21,107 nt of DNA from JAAZMA01 sp036720245 (GCA_036720245.1 DAIMNI010000037.1:1-21107); one strand, 5' to 3'. Positions 1 through 7,044 are shown, counted from the stretch's first letter. A program made the numbers and translations. Notes: a model not told the origin generated them from the sequence alone.

Positions 1-1
1 A

Positions 2-409
2 CTTAATGCCGTAGCAAATCATACATGTTCTAAATTTCAAATAAAAGATTTGGGTGGCACAAGTGCATTTTTAGTTTTTATTGACGAACTAGAAGAGTTT
101 TCAAGAATATCAAGGGCCAATAAAAATAGGCAGTATGTAGAAGAGTTTTGCAAAACTGATCTATCATTTGTGGATGATTGGTTTCAGATTGATTTTATAT
201 TTGACAACGAAAACATTGAGGCTCTTGATCCTGAATTTGCATTTAAAGGAAGATGTAAAAGATTTCTAGCACTTTTCGATATACATAATTTAGATGATAA
301 TTTGAAAATTAGATTGAGATGCATTGATAATCTATTTGAAAATAATAATATCTACTGTTTAGAAATCACAAGGACATTTTATACTAAAGAAGAATATCAA
401 ACGCTATAG
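2..409 (+). CDS. C-terminal end of an unrecognised protein (5' end outside window)
   Basis: The reading frame is open from the first complete codon of the window to the TAG stop at 407-409, so this is the 3' end of a longer gene. The TTG at 50 is not needed as a start. The visible roughly 135 residues are soluble, acidic and rich in aromatic residues. An N-terminal Asn-His-Thr and a helix with Phe-Ile-Asp-Glu-Leu-Glu-Glu-Phe-Ser-Arg are reminiscent of the distal half of HD-type phosphohydrolases, but I cannot confirm this without the upstream part. A terminator-like hairpin follows at 489-528. No function is assigned. Confidence 0.6.
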   Translation, partial: LNAVANHTCSKFQIKDLGGTSAFLVFIDELEEFSRISRANKNRQYVEEFCKTDLSFVDDWFQIDFIFDNENIEALDPEFAFKGRCKRFLALFDIHNLDDNLKIRLRCIDNLFENNNIYCLEITRTFYTKEEYQTL

Positions 410-488
410 GGACAAATTATCTATTAAAGCAAATCTATAAAAGTTAAGTAGATGCAGGTAATATTATAACTATTAAGAATAAATTTAA

Positions 489-528
489 GTCCTGAAATCT
501 TTAAAAACAAAGAGCTCAGGACCTTTTT
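489..528 (+). terminator. Rho-independent terminator
   Basis: The arms GTCCTGA (489-495) and TCAGGAC (516-522) are perfect complements. Inner ATCTTT/AAAGAG pairing can extend the stem, and a run of five T (524-528) follows. It fits termination of the gene that ends at 409 and separates it from the sigma-factor gene at 630. Confidence 0.75.
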
Positions 529-629
529 ATATTTTACTTTGATAAAATGTTTTTAAAATGAACCCTTCTATATTTATTTACGTCTATGAGGGTGAAACCG
601 GTTTTAATATAGAAATGAGAGGTGATGAT

Positions 630-1913
630 GTGGATAATGATGAATTTACCTTGCTTCTAAATAGCTGCAAAAATTCAATTGAACGATTTGTTTATTATAA
701 AATGCCAAATATACATGATGCAGAAGATGTATTACAGGAAATTTTCATAAACGGATACAATTCTTTTGATAGTTTAAAATCCAAGGAAAAATTCAAATCC
801 TGGATGCTTTCCATTGCAGCTAATCAATGTAAGGACTATTATAGAAAGAAATATAGAAATCTAGAGATACCAGTAGATAATTTATATTATTACGAAAAAT
901 CCTATAGTAGATCGGGTGTAACCATTAAAGAAACAGTAGATTATACACTGGAAAAACTTTGTGAAAAAGATAAAGAGATATTGAACATGTATTATATTAA
1001 TGGTATAGATCAAAAGAGTATTTCTACAATGCTAGATATTCCAGTTGGTACAGTAAAGAGCAGATTGTATAAGGCTAGACAAAATTTCAAACAAGCATAT
1101 CCATATCCACCAGATATGAAAGGAGAATGTATAATGAAGAATACAAAATTTCCACAAGTAATGCCAGAGATTACCATAGTTAAATCTAACTTGGAAGAAT
1201 TTGAGGTTAAATGTGAACAAGATATAGGGTTTTTTATTATTCCTCGTTTAGATGAAGAAGTAAAATTTGCCACCTATGATTTTGATAAATATCCAATAAT
1301 GAAAAAAACTAGTGAAACTAATGTAAAGGTTGTAGGCAAGGCTATTGTACATGGGGTTGAATGTGTAGAAATAGAAGAGGAAGAAATTAATGAAGATGGA
1401 AGTAAATATGGATTTACAATGTTTGAAAGGCTTACAGATACACATTTGCAGACAGTTGCTGCTATAAATAATCATAAAGAAGTAAAAGAAATATCTACAT
1501 TCCTAGATGATGATTTCTTAAATTTTTGGGGCTTTGGAGAAAATAATTGTGGTGAAGAACTGCTTCAAAGGAGAAAAGGTATTATTGGATGTAATGAAAA
1601 AGGAGAATTATGTAAGGAAGATGCAGATATTCATAATTCTGATATAGTTGGCAGATACCTAGTTAAGATTGGAAACAATGAATATGATACTATTAGACAA
1701 ATATACTTCAATAGTCATAATGAGTTAGTTGAAAACTATATAAATACTGAGGGTAAAGTAGTGCTTTTTAGAAGATTTAATAGATATGATTGGAGATATA
1801 AGAAAGGCTATGATAAACTTTGGACAGAAATGTTTCTACATTCTGATAGAATTATTTTAAACGGCGATATTTATGTACATTGGTATAATTGTTTGCCAGA
1901 ATATGTATTGTAA
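630..1913 (+). CDS. ECF-type RNA polymerase sigma factor with a long C-terminal domain
   Basis: The protein has 427 residues from GTG 630. Residues about 8-80 are sigma region 2, with the DAEDVLQEIF helix and the FKSWMLSIAANQCKDYYRKK segment. Residues about 110-160 are sigma region 4, with a helix-turn-helix (IDQKSISTMLDIPVGTVKSR). The remaining roughly 260 residues are an extra soluble domain, rich in acidic and aromatic residues, whose function I do not recognise. Typical ECF factors are only 160-200 residues long. GTG 630 was chosen because GAGAGGTG (617-624) is well spaced before it and homology starts there; an in-frame ATG at 558 extends the frame but has no ribosome-binding site. The fusion may sense a ligand and control the sigma part. 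No anti-sigma gene is adjacent. An in-frame ATG at 1134 with its own ribosome-binding site lies at the domain junction. Confidence 0.85.
   Translation: MDNDEFTLLLNSCKNSIERFVYYKMPNIHDAEDVLQEIFINGYNSFDSLKSKEKFKSWMLSIAANQCKDYYRKKYRNLEIPVDNLYYYEKSYSRSGVTIKETVDYTLEKLCEKDKEILNMYYINGIDQKSISTMLDIPVGTVKSRLYKARQNFKQAYPYPPDMKGECIMKNTKFPQVMPEITIVKSNLEEFEVKCEQDIGFFIIPRLDEEVKFATYDFDKYPIMKKTSETNVKVVGKAIVHGVECVEIEEEEINEDGSKYGFTMFERLTDTHLQTVAAINNHKEVKEISTFLDDDFLNFWGFGENNCGEELLQRRKGIIGCNEKGELCKEDADIHNSDIVGRYLVKIGNNEYDTIRQIYFNSHNELVENYINTEGKVVLFRRFNRYDWRYKKGYDKLWTEMFLHSDRIILNGDIYVHWYNCLPEYVL
1120..1136 (+). promoter_or_regulatory. Internal ribosome-binding site and ATG within the sigma fusion gene
   Basis: AAGGAG (1120-1125) lies eight bases before an in-frame ATG (1134-1136), exactly where sigma region 4 ends and the C-terminal domain begins (residue 169 of the full-length protein). 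Initiation here would give a free C-terminal domain of 259 residues. The spacing and sequence are as good as those of genuine starts in this window; actual use is inference. Confidence 0.5.
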
Positions 1914-1917
1914 AAAG

Positions 1918-1942
1918 ACACAAAGGGACAGTCCCTTTGTGT
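1918..1942. repeat. REP-like 25-bp palindrome, copy 1
   Basis: This is a perfect palindrome with 12-bp arms (ACACAAAGGGAC / GTCCCTTTGTGT) around one central A, starting four bases after the stop codon of the sigma fusion gene. It shares the ACACAA...TTGTGT outline and 25-bp length of the copies at 2005, 3891 and 3972, but its core differs from theirs. Confidence 0.8.
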
Positions 1943-1960
1943 TCCTTGTGCCCATGGAAG

Positions 1961-1998
1961 TCTTGAATCCTTGATTTAAGGGTTTCAGGGCTTTTTTT
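1961..1998 (+). terminator. Rho-independent terminator of the sigma fusion gene
   Basis: The arms TCTTGAATCCTT (1961-1972) and AAGGGTTTCAGGG (1978-1990) pair with a few G-U pairs around the loop GATTT. A run of seven T (1992-1998) follows. It lies between REP copies 1 and 2. Confidence 0.7.
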
Positions 1999-2004
1999 AT
2001 TATG

Positions 2005-2029
2005 ACACAAGAGAACCGTCCCCTTGTGT
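2005..2029 (-). repeat. REP-like 25-bp palindrome, copy 2
   Basis: This imperfect palindrome (ACACAAGAGAA...CCCCTTGTGT) is the exact reverse complement of copy 3 at 3891-3915. Together they form 25-bp inverted repeats around the sigma/anti-sigma operon. Confidence 0.85.
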
Positions 2030-2105
2030 TTTAATAATTAATTCCAATAGAATTTTGTAACGAATTATGATAAATTTACACTAATAATATGAAGGGAGGA
2101 TTGGG

Positions 2106-2600
2106 ATGAAGAATATTGAAAAAATCTATAAATTATATAAAGACGATATTTTTAAATACTTATTTAGCTTAACTTACGATCCTAATCTTTCTGAGGATTT
2201 GCTTTCTGAAACATTTATAAGAGCTATAAAATCCATAGGCAGATTTAAAGGGGATTCTAGTATAAAAACTTGGATTTTTTCTATAGCCAGATATAGCTGG
2301 TATGATTATTTAAGAAATGAAAATAAGGAAATACCTTTCCATGATTTAATAAATCTATATCTTAATGAAAATATAGAAAAAGAGACTGTAAATAGGGAAG
2401 TAGCTAAAAGAATCATAGGATTATTAAAAAAGGAAGATGAGAGAAATCGAGATATTGTTATTATGAGAATTAATGGATATTCCTACTATGATATAGGAGT
2501 TAAACATAAGATATCAGAGAACTCTGCCAGGGTAATTAATTTTAGAACAAAAAATAAGATAAAGGATATTTTAGAAAAGGAGGGTTTTGGTGATGAATAA
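2106..2600 (+). CDS. ECF RNA polymerase sigma factor
   Basis: At 164 residues this is the normal size for an ECF sigma factor. Region 2 (about 5-75) shows the LSEDLLSETFIRAI core-binding helix and the IKTWIFSIARYSWYDYLR promoter-melting segment. Region 4 (about 105-160) carries the helix-turn-helix YSYYDIGVKHKISENSARV. GGGAGGA (2094-2100) precedes ATG 2106. The gene overlaps the next by eight bases, and the next encodes a zinc-finger membrane anti-sigma factor, so this is a classic sigma/anti-sigma pair that probably responds to an envelope signal. A TGTAAC about 50 bases upstream resembles an ECF -35 element and could mean autoregulation, but I see no convincing -10. The target regulon cannot be read from the sequence. 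Confidence 0.9.
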   Translation: MKNIEKIYKLYKDDIFKYLFSLTYDPNLSEDLLSETFIRAIKSIGRFKGDSSIKTWIFSIARYSWYDYLRNENKEIPFHDLINLYLNENIEKETVNREVAKRIIGLLKKEDERNRDIVIMRINGYSYYDIGVKHKISENSARVINFRTKNKIKDILEKEGFGDE

Positions 2601-3147
2601 AATTTCCTGTAATATATGCTTGGATTTGATGCCTTTAGTGAAAGATGGCGTCAGTAGTGAAGATAGCAAGCTATTAGTGGAGAAACACTTATTAGAATGT
2701 GAAGATTGTGAGGCTATATATTCTGAATTTAAAAATATGGAAGTAGAGGATTTAAAGATTGACAATAACAAGGTTTTAGGAAAAATAAAGAGAAAGCTTT
2801 ATTCTTTAGCTGGTTTGATTTTAATAATGGGAAGTATAATAGGAGTTAATTTAAATAATAGTCAAGGCATATTTTATAATTTTTTAATAATGCCTTTATT
2901 AGGTGGAGTGGCATATTTAGCCTTTGAAAAAAAGGCTTATTTAGCTTCTATATTGGTATTCATAATATCATTTATTCGCCAAGCTAGTTATGGATATTTA
3001 AAAGGCTATTTTTCTAATATAAAAGAATTATTTTATGAATCTGTACCAATTTCAATAGTATTTGTCATATTCTTTTTTGTGGGAATAATTATATTTAAAT
3101 TAATTAATATTAGTATTTATGGATGGAAGGGGGATAAAAATGAATAA
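2593..3147 (+). CDS. Zinc-finger (ZAS-type) membrane anti-sigma factor
   Basis: This protein of 184 residues starts at ATG 2593 behind AAGGAGG (2577-2583); nearby TTG 2587 and GTG 2590 are in frame but less well spaced. The N-terminus has the anti-sigma zinc motif: Cys6, Cys9, then His32-x3-Cys36-x2-Cys39. About four hydrophobic segments follow (roughly residues 68-86, 96-114, 118-136 and 150-170), so the domain is held at the inner face of the membrane. It should bind and silence the sigma factor encoded just upstream, with which it overlaps by eight bases at the sequence ATGAATAA, implying translational coupling. The same overlap sequence joins it to the next gene. The signal sensed is unknown. 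Confidence 0.88.
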   Translation: MNKISCNICLDLMPLVKDGVSSEDSKLLVEKHLLECEDCEAIYSEFKNMEVEDLKIDNNKVLGKIKRKLYSLAGLILIMGSIIGVNLNNSQGIFYNFLIMPLLGGVAYLAFEKKAYLASILVFIISFIRQASYGYLKGYFSNIKELFYESVPISIVFVIFFFVGIIIFKLINISIYGWKGDKNE

Positions 3148-3889
3148 AACGATTCGAATATTAGCTGGAATAGGAGCAGTTGCCTTAATTGTATTTTTAT
3201 TAGTAATCACTATGGCATTGACAGGAAATCCCATATCTAAAATATTAGCCACAAGAACAGCTGATAAATATATAGCAGAAAAATATTCAGATTTAAAAGT
3301 TCATAGAGAGGAGACTTATTATAATTTCAAAGATGGAAATTATGGAGTAAAATATACAGATAGAAAAAGCAAAGATATACATTTTACCATAGGAACCGAT
3401 TATTTAGGCAGATTAAGTTACGATGGATATGAGAAAGATGTTTTAAGCAAATGGAATACTAGACTTAGATTAGAAAATGAATATAGTAATTATGTAGAAA
3501 AAATAATTAGAGATAATTTAGACTTTAATTATGATATGGTACTTCCTAGTACTTTTGGAGAAGAAGAAAAAGATAAACAAATATCAAAACTGAAAATAGA
3601 TATGATTTTTGATTTAGAAAACATTCCCTTTGAACAAGAAATTACTTTGTACATTTATGAAGAAAACAGGACTTGGGAAAGACTTGCAGAAGTAATTTTG
3701 GAAGTTAATGAGTTAATGGAAGAAAAAAACTTGGATATATCAAAATACACCATAGTTTTAGGGGAACCAAGGGGCAATGAATCAAAAGTAAGGGAGAGTT
3801 TAGGAGTCTATGATTTTCCAAAAGAACTTTTAGATTCTAGTAACTTGCCTAAGGTATTGGAGGCTTTTTTTAATAAGTATAATGAATAA
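3140..3889 (+). CDS. YfjL-like single-pass membrane protein
   Basis: This protein of 249 residues starts at ATG 3140 after AAGGGGGAT (3127-3135). One transmembrane helix (about 8-30) is followed by an extracytoplasmic domain. The segment starting GNPISKILATRTADKYIAEK and continuing with Tyr-rich, Lys-rich strands resembles the N-terminal domain of YfjL-like proteins of Bacilli and Clostridia, whose role is not established. It is the third gene of the sigma/anti-sigma operon and overlaps the anti-sigma gene by eight bases (ATGAATAA), so it may contribute to signal sensing at the envelope; this is inference from position. REP copy 3 begins two bases after the stop codon, and no separate terminator is visible before it. 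Confidence 0.75.
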   Translation: MNKTIRILAGIGAVALIVFLLVITMALTGNPISKILATRTADKYIAEKYSDLKVHREETYYNFKDGNYGVKYTDRKSKDIHFTIGTDYLGRLSYDGYEKDVLSKWNTRLRLENEYSNYVEKIIRDNLDFNYDMVLPSTFGEEEKDKQISKLKIDMIFDLENIPFEQEITLYIYEENRTWERLAEVILEVNELMEEKNLDISKYTIVLGEPRGNESKVRESLGVYDFPKELLDSSNLPKVLEAFFNKYNE

Positions 3890-3890
3890 G

Positions 3891-3915
3891 ACACAAGGGG
3901 ACGGTTCTCTTGTGT
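3891..3915 (+). repeat. REP-like 25-bp palindrome, copy 3
   Basis: The copy reads ACACAAGGGGACGG...CTTGTGT and is the exact reverse complement of copy 2. It abuts the stop codon of the YfjL-like gene and faces copy 4, 56 bases away. Confidence 0.85.
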
Positions 3916-3928
3916 TCTACAGCCTGCC

Positions 3929-3962
3929 TATTTAGCATGATCTTCTAAATGATTTCAACAAT
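3929..3962 (-). pseudogene. Relic of the 3' end of a DUF2935 gene, between two REP copies
   Basis: These 34 bases match 10185-10218, the last codons and stop of the intact DUF2935 gene, at 29 of 34 positions. On the minus strand the relic can still be read as Leu-Leu-Lys-Ser-Phe-Arg-Arg-Ser-Cys-stop, against Leu-Leu-Glu-Ser-Phe-Arg-Lys-Pro-Cys-stop in the intact gene. No other part of that gene is present here. The fragment fills most of the gap between REP copies 3 and 4. Confidence 0.7.
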
Positions 3963-3971
3963 ATAATAATG

Positions 3972-3996
3972 ACACAACAGAACCGTCCCCTTGTGT
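3972..3996 (-). repeat. REP-like 25-bp palindrome, copy 4
   Basis: The copy reads ACACAACAGAACC...CCCTTGTGT and differs from copy 2 at a single position (G to C at base 7). It is in inverted orientation to copy 3. Confidence 0.85.
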
Positions 3997-4055
3997 TTTC
4001 CTTGATAAAATTCCCTAGATAGGCTATAGTTTTGTATAGAAGGGAGGACGATTTC

Positions 4056-5357
4056 ATGAAAAAAGAACAAGAATTTGCTAGAAATTTAATAGACTTTATC
4101 GACAAAAGTCTTAGTCAATTTCATGCAACAAAAAATGTAGAGGATATACTTATTAAAGAAGGGTTTAAAAAACTTAATTTCCAAGATAAATGGGAATTAG
4201 AAAAGGAAGGTAAATATTATACTATTAAAAATAATTCTGCAATAATAGCATTTAGAATAGGAAAAGGGGAAATAGAGGAGAATGGATTTAAGCTTATAGG
4301 TGCCCATACAGATGCCCCGGGTTTTAGAATTAAACCTAATCCTGAAATGACTGTAGAAGGTAAGTACTTAAAATTAAATACAGAGGTATATGGTGGACCC
4401 ATATTAAATACTTGGTTTGATAGGCCACTATCCATGGCAGGCAGAGTAAGTATAAAGACTGAAAATCCACTAAAACCTAAAGAATTATTAATGGATATAG
4501 AAAAACCTATAATGATTATACCTAATTTAGCCATACACATGAACAAAGGTATGAATGATGGCTTAAAAATAAATCCTCAAACAGAAACACTACCATTACT
4601 TGCAACTATAAATGATAAATTTGAAAAAGATAATTTCCTATTAAAATTAATTGCAGAAAATCTTAATGTAAATGTAGAGGACATTTTAGATTTTGAATTA
4701 TATTTATATGCGGTAGAAAAAGGATCTTTAGTAGGTCTTAATGAAGAATTTATCTCCATAGGCAAATTAGACGATTTAGCCATGGTTCATGCAGGATTAT
4801 ATGGACTTATAGATAGCAAAGTGGGGGATGCTACAAATGTATTAATCTGTTTTGATAATGAAGAAGTAGGTAGTAGAACAAAACAGGGGGCAGCTAGTCC
4901 AATGCTTAGAACTGTTCTAGAGAGAATTAGCATAGCTATGGGTAAAGATAGAGAAGATTATTATAGGGCATTATCTAATTCCTTTTTAATATCTTCAGAC
5001 CAGGCTCATGCACTTCATCCAAATTATACAGAAAAGCAAGACCCAACTAGTAGGCCAGTAGTAAATGGGGGGCCAGCTATAAAAATGGCTGCTAATCAAT
5101 CCTATACAACCGATAGTTCATCCTCAGCAGTTTTTGAAGGAATATGTAAATCCATTAGTGTTCCTGTACAAAAATTTGTAAATAGATCTGACTTAAGAGG
5201 TGGTTCCACAATAGGGCCTATATCTTCAACTCAATTAGATATACAATCAGTAGATATAGGAAATCCAATACTTGCTATGCACTCCATAAGGGAATTAGGT
5301 GGAGTTTTGGATCATTATTACACTTATGAATCTTTTAAGGAATTTTATAGGATATAG
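4056..5357 (+). CDS. M18-family zinc aminopeptidase
   Basis: This cytoplasmic enzyme of 433 residues is normal length for M18 (aspartyl aminopeptidase/ApeB-like), which removes N-terminal residues from peptides with a dinuclear zinc site. Visible family motifs are GAHTDAPGFR near residue 82 (metal-binding His84), KLDDLAMVHAG, FDNEEVGSRTKQGA (catalytic and metal-binding Glu), SDQAHALHPNY and the C-terminal RGGSTIGPISS. ATG 4056 is chosen because GGGAGG (4042-4047) precedes it; a TTG 24 bases upstream is in frame but has no ribosome-binding site. The last 102 bases are duplicated at 6211-6312. No terminator directly follows; the one at 6324 was probably its original terminator. It likely contributes to peptide use in an amino-acid-fermenting cell. 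Confidence 0.93.
   Translation: MKKEQEFARNLIDFIDKSLSQFHATKNVEDILIKEGFKKLNFQDKWELEKEGKYYTIKNNSAIIAFRIGKGEIEENGFKLIGAHTDAPGFRIKPNPEMTVEGKYLKLNTEVYGGPILNTWFDRPLSMAGRVSIKTENPLKPKELLMDIEKPIMIIPNLAIHMNKGMNDGLKINPQTETLPLLATINDKFEKDNFLLKLIAENLNVNVEDILDFELYLYAVEKGSLVGLNEEFISIGKLDDLAMVHAGLYGLIDSKVGDATNVLICFDNEEVGSRTKQGAASPMLRTVLERISIAMGKDREDYYRALSNSFLISSDQAHALHPNYTEKQDPTSRPVVNGGPAIKMAANQSYTTDSSSSAVFEGICKSISVPVQKFVNRSDLRGGSTIGPISSTQLDIQSVDIGNPILAMHSIRELGGVLDHYYTYESFKEFYRI
5256..5357 (+). repeat. Direct repeat, copy A (3' end of the M18 gene)
   Basis: These 102 bases include the stop codon and recur at 6211-6312 with seven substitutions and no gaps (offset 955). Confidence 0.93.
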
Positions 5358-5542
5358 AAATATTATCACAGAAGTGCATCAAGAAATTCATAAGAATTGC
5401 ATATTTCTATAGAAATTAAGAATAAATTACTTATAAGAGGATCTTGACTGGATATTCAGAAGGCCTTATAGACTCATATATAGAGACTTTAAAGGCCAAT
5501 AAAAAGTCGAATCATTATATAGAAAAAAGTGGGGATGTAAGG

Positions 5543-6211
5543 GTGAAAAAAACAGTTTTAACTTTAGTGAAATTATTTGCAGGACTTTTTGTTTGTGCAG
5601 TAGGAATAGTTATGACGATTAATGCAAATATAGGCTTATCTCCTTGGGATACTTTTCATCAAGGCCTTTCAAATCTTGTTGGCATAACAATGGGAAAAGC
5701 TCATATTAGTGTTGGAATTACCCTTGTAATAATAGATAGCATATTGGGAGAAAAAGCAGGCTGGGGTACTATATGCAATATGTTGTTTATTGGAATATTT
5801 ATAGACCTATTGATGTTGAACCATCTGATTCCAACATTTAACGGGTTTATACCAAGTCTTATTATGATGTTAATGGGGATGCTGATCCTCGGATTTGGAT
5901 GCTATTTATATATTAGTGTAGGGCTAGGGGCTGGACCAAGGGATGGATTAATGGTTGCCCTTACAAAAAAGACAAATAAGTCAGTCCGATTTGTGAAAAA
6001 CTCTATAGAGTCAATTGCATTGATAATTGGCTATATACTTGGAGGCCACGTTGGAATTGGGACATTGATTATGGCTATTGCAGGTGGATATTTTACGCAG
6101 TTTGCATTCAAAATTGCAAAGTTTAATGTTAGTGAAGTTCATCATAGATTTATAGAGGATGATATAAGGTTTATTAAATCTAAGTTAGCAAGCGATGAAT
6201 CAGATACTTGA
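5543..6211 (+). CDS. YczE/YyaS/YitT-family membrane protein
   Basis: This protein has 222 residues and about five hydrophobic segments. The start of the hydrophobic core, with LFAGLFVCAVGIVMTINANI then GLSPWDTFHQGLS, and the later VGLGAGPRDGLMVALTKKT are hallmark motifs of the YczE/YitT integral membrane family, whose function is largely unknown. GTG 5543 fits the family N-terminus and has AGTGGGG eight bases upstream. A TTG at 5444 with AGAGG in front would add 33 polar residues not usual for the family, perhaps a remnant of another reading frame; the choice is not certain. The gene has no partner in an obvious operon and lies between two copies of the aminopeptidase 3' end, ending exactly where the second copy begins, so it appears to be a recent arrival. 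Confidence 0.82.
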   Translation: MKKTVLTLVKLFAGLFVCAVGIVMTINANIGLSPWDTFHQGLSNLVGITMGKAHISVGITLVIIDSILGEKAGWGTICNMLFIGIFIDLLMLNHLIPTFNGFIPSLIMMLMGMLILGFGCYLYISVGLGAGPRDGLMVALTKKTNKSVRFVKNSIESIALIIGYILGGHVGIGTLIMAIAGGYFTQFAFKIAKFNVSEVHHRFIEDDIRFIKSKLASDESDT

Positions 6212-6312
6212 TAGGGAATCCAATACTTACTATGCACTCTATAAGGGAATTAGGTGGAGTTTTGGATCATTATTACACATATGAATCTTTTAAAAAATTT
6301 TATATGATATAG
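6211..6312 (+). repeat. Direct repeat, copy B (duplicated 3' end of the M18 gene)
   Basis: This copy is 95 of 102 identical to 5256-5357 and includes the same final TAG. It starts at the last base of the YczE-family stop codon. It encodes only a C-terminal scrap of the aminopeptidase with no start signal and is not a gene. The terminator 12 bases downstream suggests this copy marks the original end of the aminopeptidase transcription unit. Confidence 0.93.
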
Positions 6313-6323
6313 TTTTATTTATA

Positions 6324-6349
6324 GAGGCGACCTTTGGTTGCCTCTTTTT
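6324..6349 (+). terminator. Rho-independent terminator
   Basis: The stem is GAGGCGACC (6324-6332) with GGTTGCCTC (6336-6344), nine pairs including one G-U, with loop TTT and five T (6345-6349). Confidence 0.88.
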
Positions 6350-6440
6350 AAAAGGACAAATCAACCTGTAGTTTAGTATTTATAGAGTAGGCGAAACTAT
6401 AGGGTTATTGTTATATATTGCTTATTGTTATATTATTTTC

Positions 6441-6456
6441 TTAGAACTAGTTCTAA
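6441..6456. promoter_or_regulatory. Perfect 16-bp palindrome, probable operator of the XRE regulator
   Basis: TTAGAACTAGTTCTAA is fully palindromic and lies 25 bases before the start codon of the XRE-type regulator. Position and symmetry fit an autoregulatory operator for the dimeric helix-turn-helix protein; binding is inference. Confidence 0.55.
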
Positions 6457-6480
6457 AGTATTGTAAGGGATGTGAATAAT

Positions 6481-7008
6481 ATGGATATTGATAAAGTGGG
6501 TGCATATATTCAGGAATTAAGAAAAAGGAAAAATATAACTCAAAAAGAACTTGGTGAGAGGTTGAACATTTCTTATCAAGCTGTTTCCAAATGGGAAAGG
6601 GGAGAGTGTTTTCCAGATACTGCATTGTTGATTGATTTAGCAAATATACTGGAAACTAGTGTTGATAATGTTTTGAATGGTGGTGAAAAATTAATGGATT
6701 TTAACAAAAAGATATATGTAAAGGATATAAAAAATGGAATTGAAAATTTATCTAATTTAGGCAATTTGATAGGAAAAGATAATACAGTATATATTGGAAT
6801 GGTTGAAGGGATTAACAATAAAATGAACATTAATTTAGAGGAATGCCTTAGTAATCCTTTTAAGAAAGAGGCATTAGTTGCTGAAATAATTGTTCAAGAT
6901 ATGATGAATGGCGCATATGCAGATATTTCAGATATTAAAAGCAATATAGAACACGAACATTGGCTAGATATGATATGTGATTATGCTAAAAGATATGGAA
7001 TAAAATAG
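6481..7008 (+). CDS. XRE-family helix-turn-helix transcriptional regulator
   Basis: This protein has 175 residues. Residues about 8-62 form a Cro/CI-type HTH domain: IQELRKRKNITQKELGERLN, then ISYQAVSKWERGECFPD, then LANILETSVDNVLNGGE, as in the XRE family. The C-terminal roughly 105 residues are a mixed helical domain I do not recognise, perhaps for dimerisation or ligand sensing. ATG 6481 has AAGGGA (6465-6470) ten bases upstream; GTG 6472 is in frame but too close to that site. The gene is monocistronic between a terminator (6324) and the T-box leader promoter (7045). A 16-bp palindrome directly upstream suggests autoregulation. Other targets are unknown. Confidence 0.88.
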   Translation: MDIDKVGAYIQELRKRKNITQKELGERLNISYQAVSKWERGECFPDTALLIDLANILETSVDNVLNGGEKLMDFNKKIYVKDIKNGIENLSNLGNLIGKDNTVYIGMVEGINNKMNINLEECLSNPFKKEALVAEIIVQDMMNGAYADISDIKSNIEHEHWLDMICDYAKRYGIK

Positions 7009-7044
7009 GAACGCAAAGAAAAAAAGAAATTAATCAAAAATTCC

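Noticed and set aside
558..629. Upstream in-frame ATG extending the sigma fusion protein by 24 residues
   Set aside because: There is no ribosome-binding site, and the added residues do not resemble sigma region 2; GTG 630 has a well-placed GAGAGGTG.
3882..3889. ATGAATAA at the end of the YfjL-like gene as a possible start of a lost fourth operon gene
   Set aside because: There is no ribosome-binding site before it and the frame does not continue into a coding region; it is probably coincidence.
1918..3996. Regular palindromic repeats considered as a CRISPR array
   Set aside because: There are only four copies in two distant pairs with alternating orientation and a full operon between them, and no cas genes.
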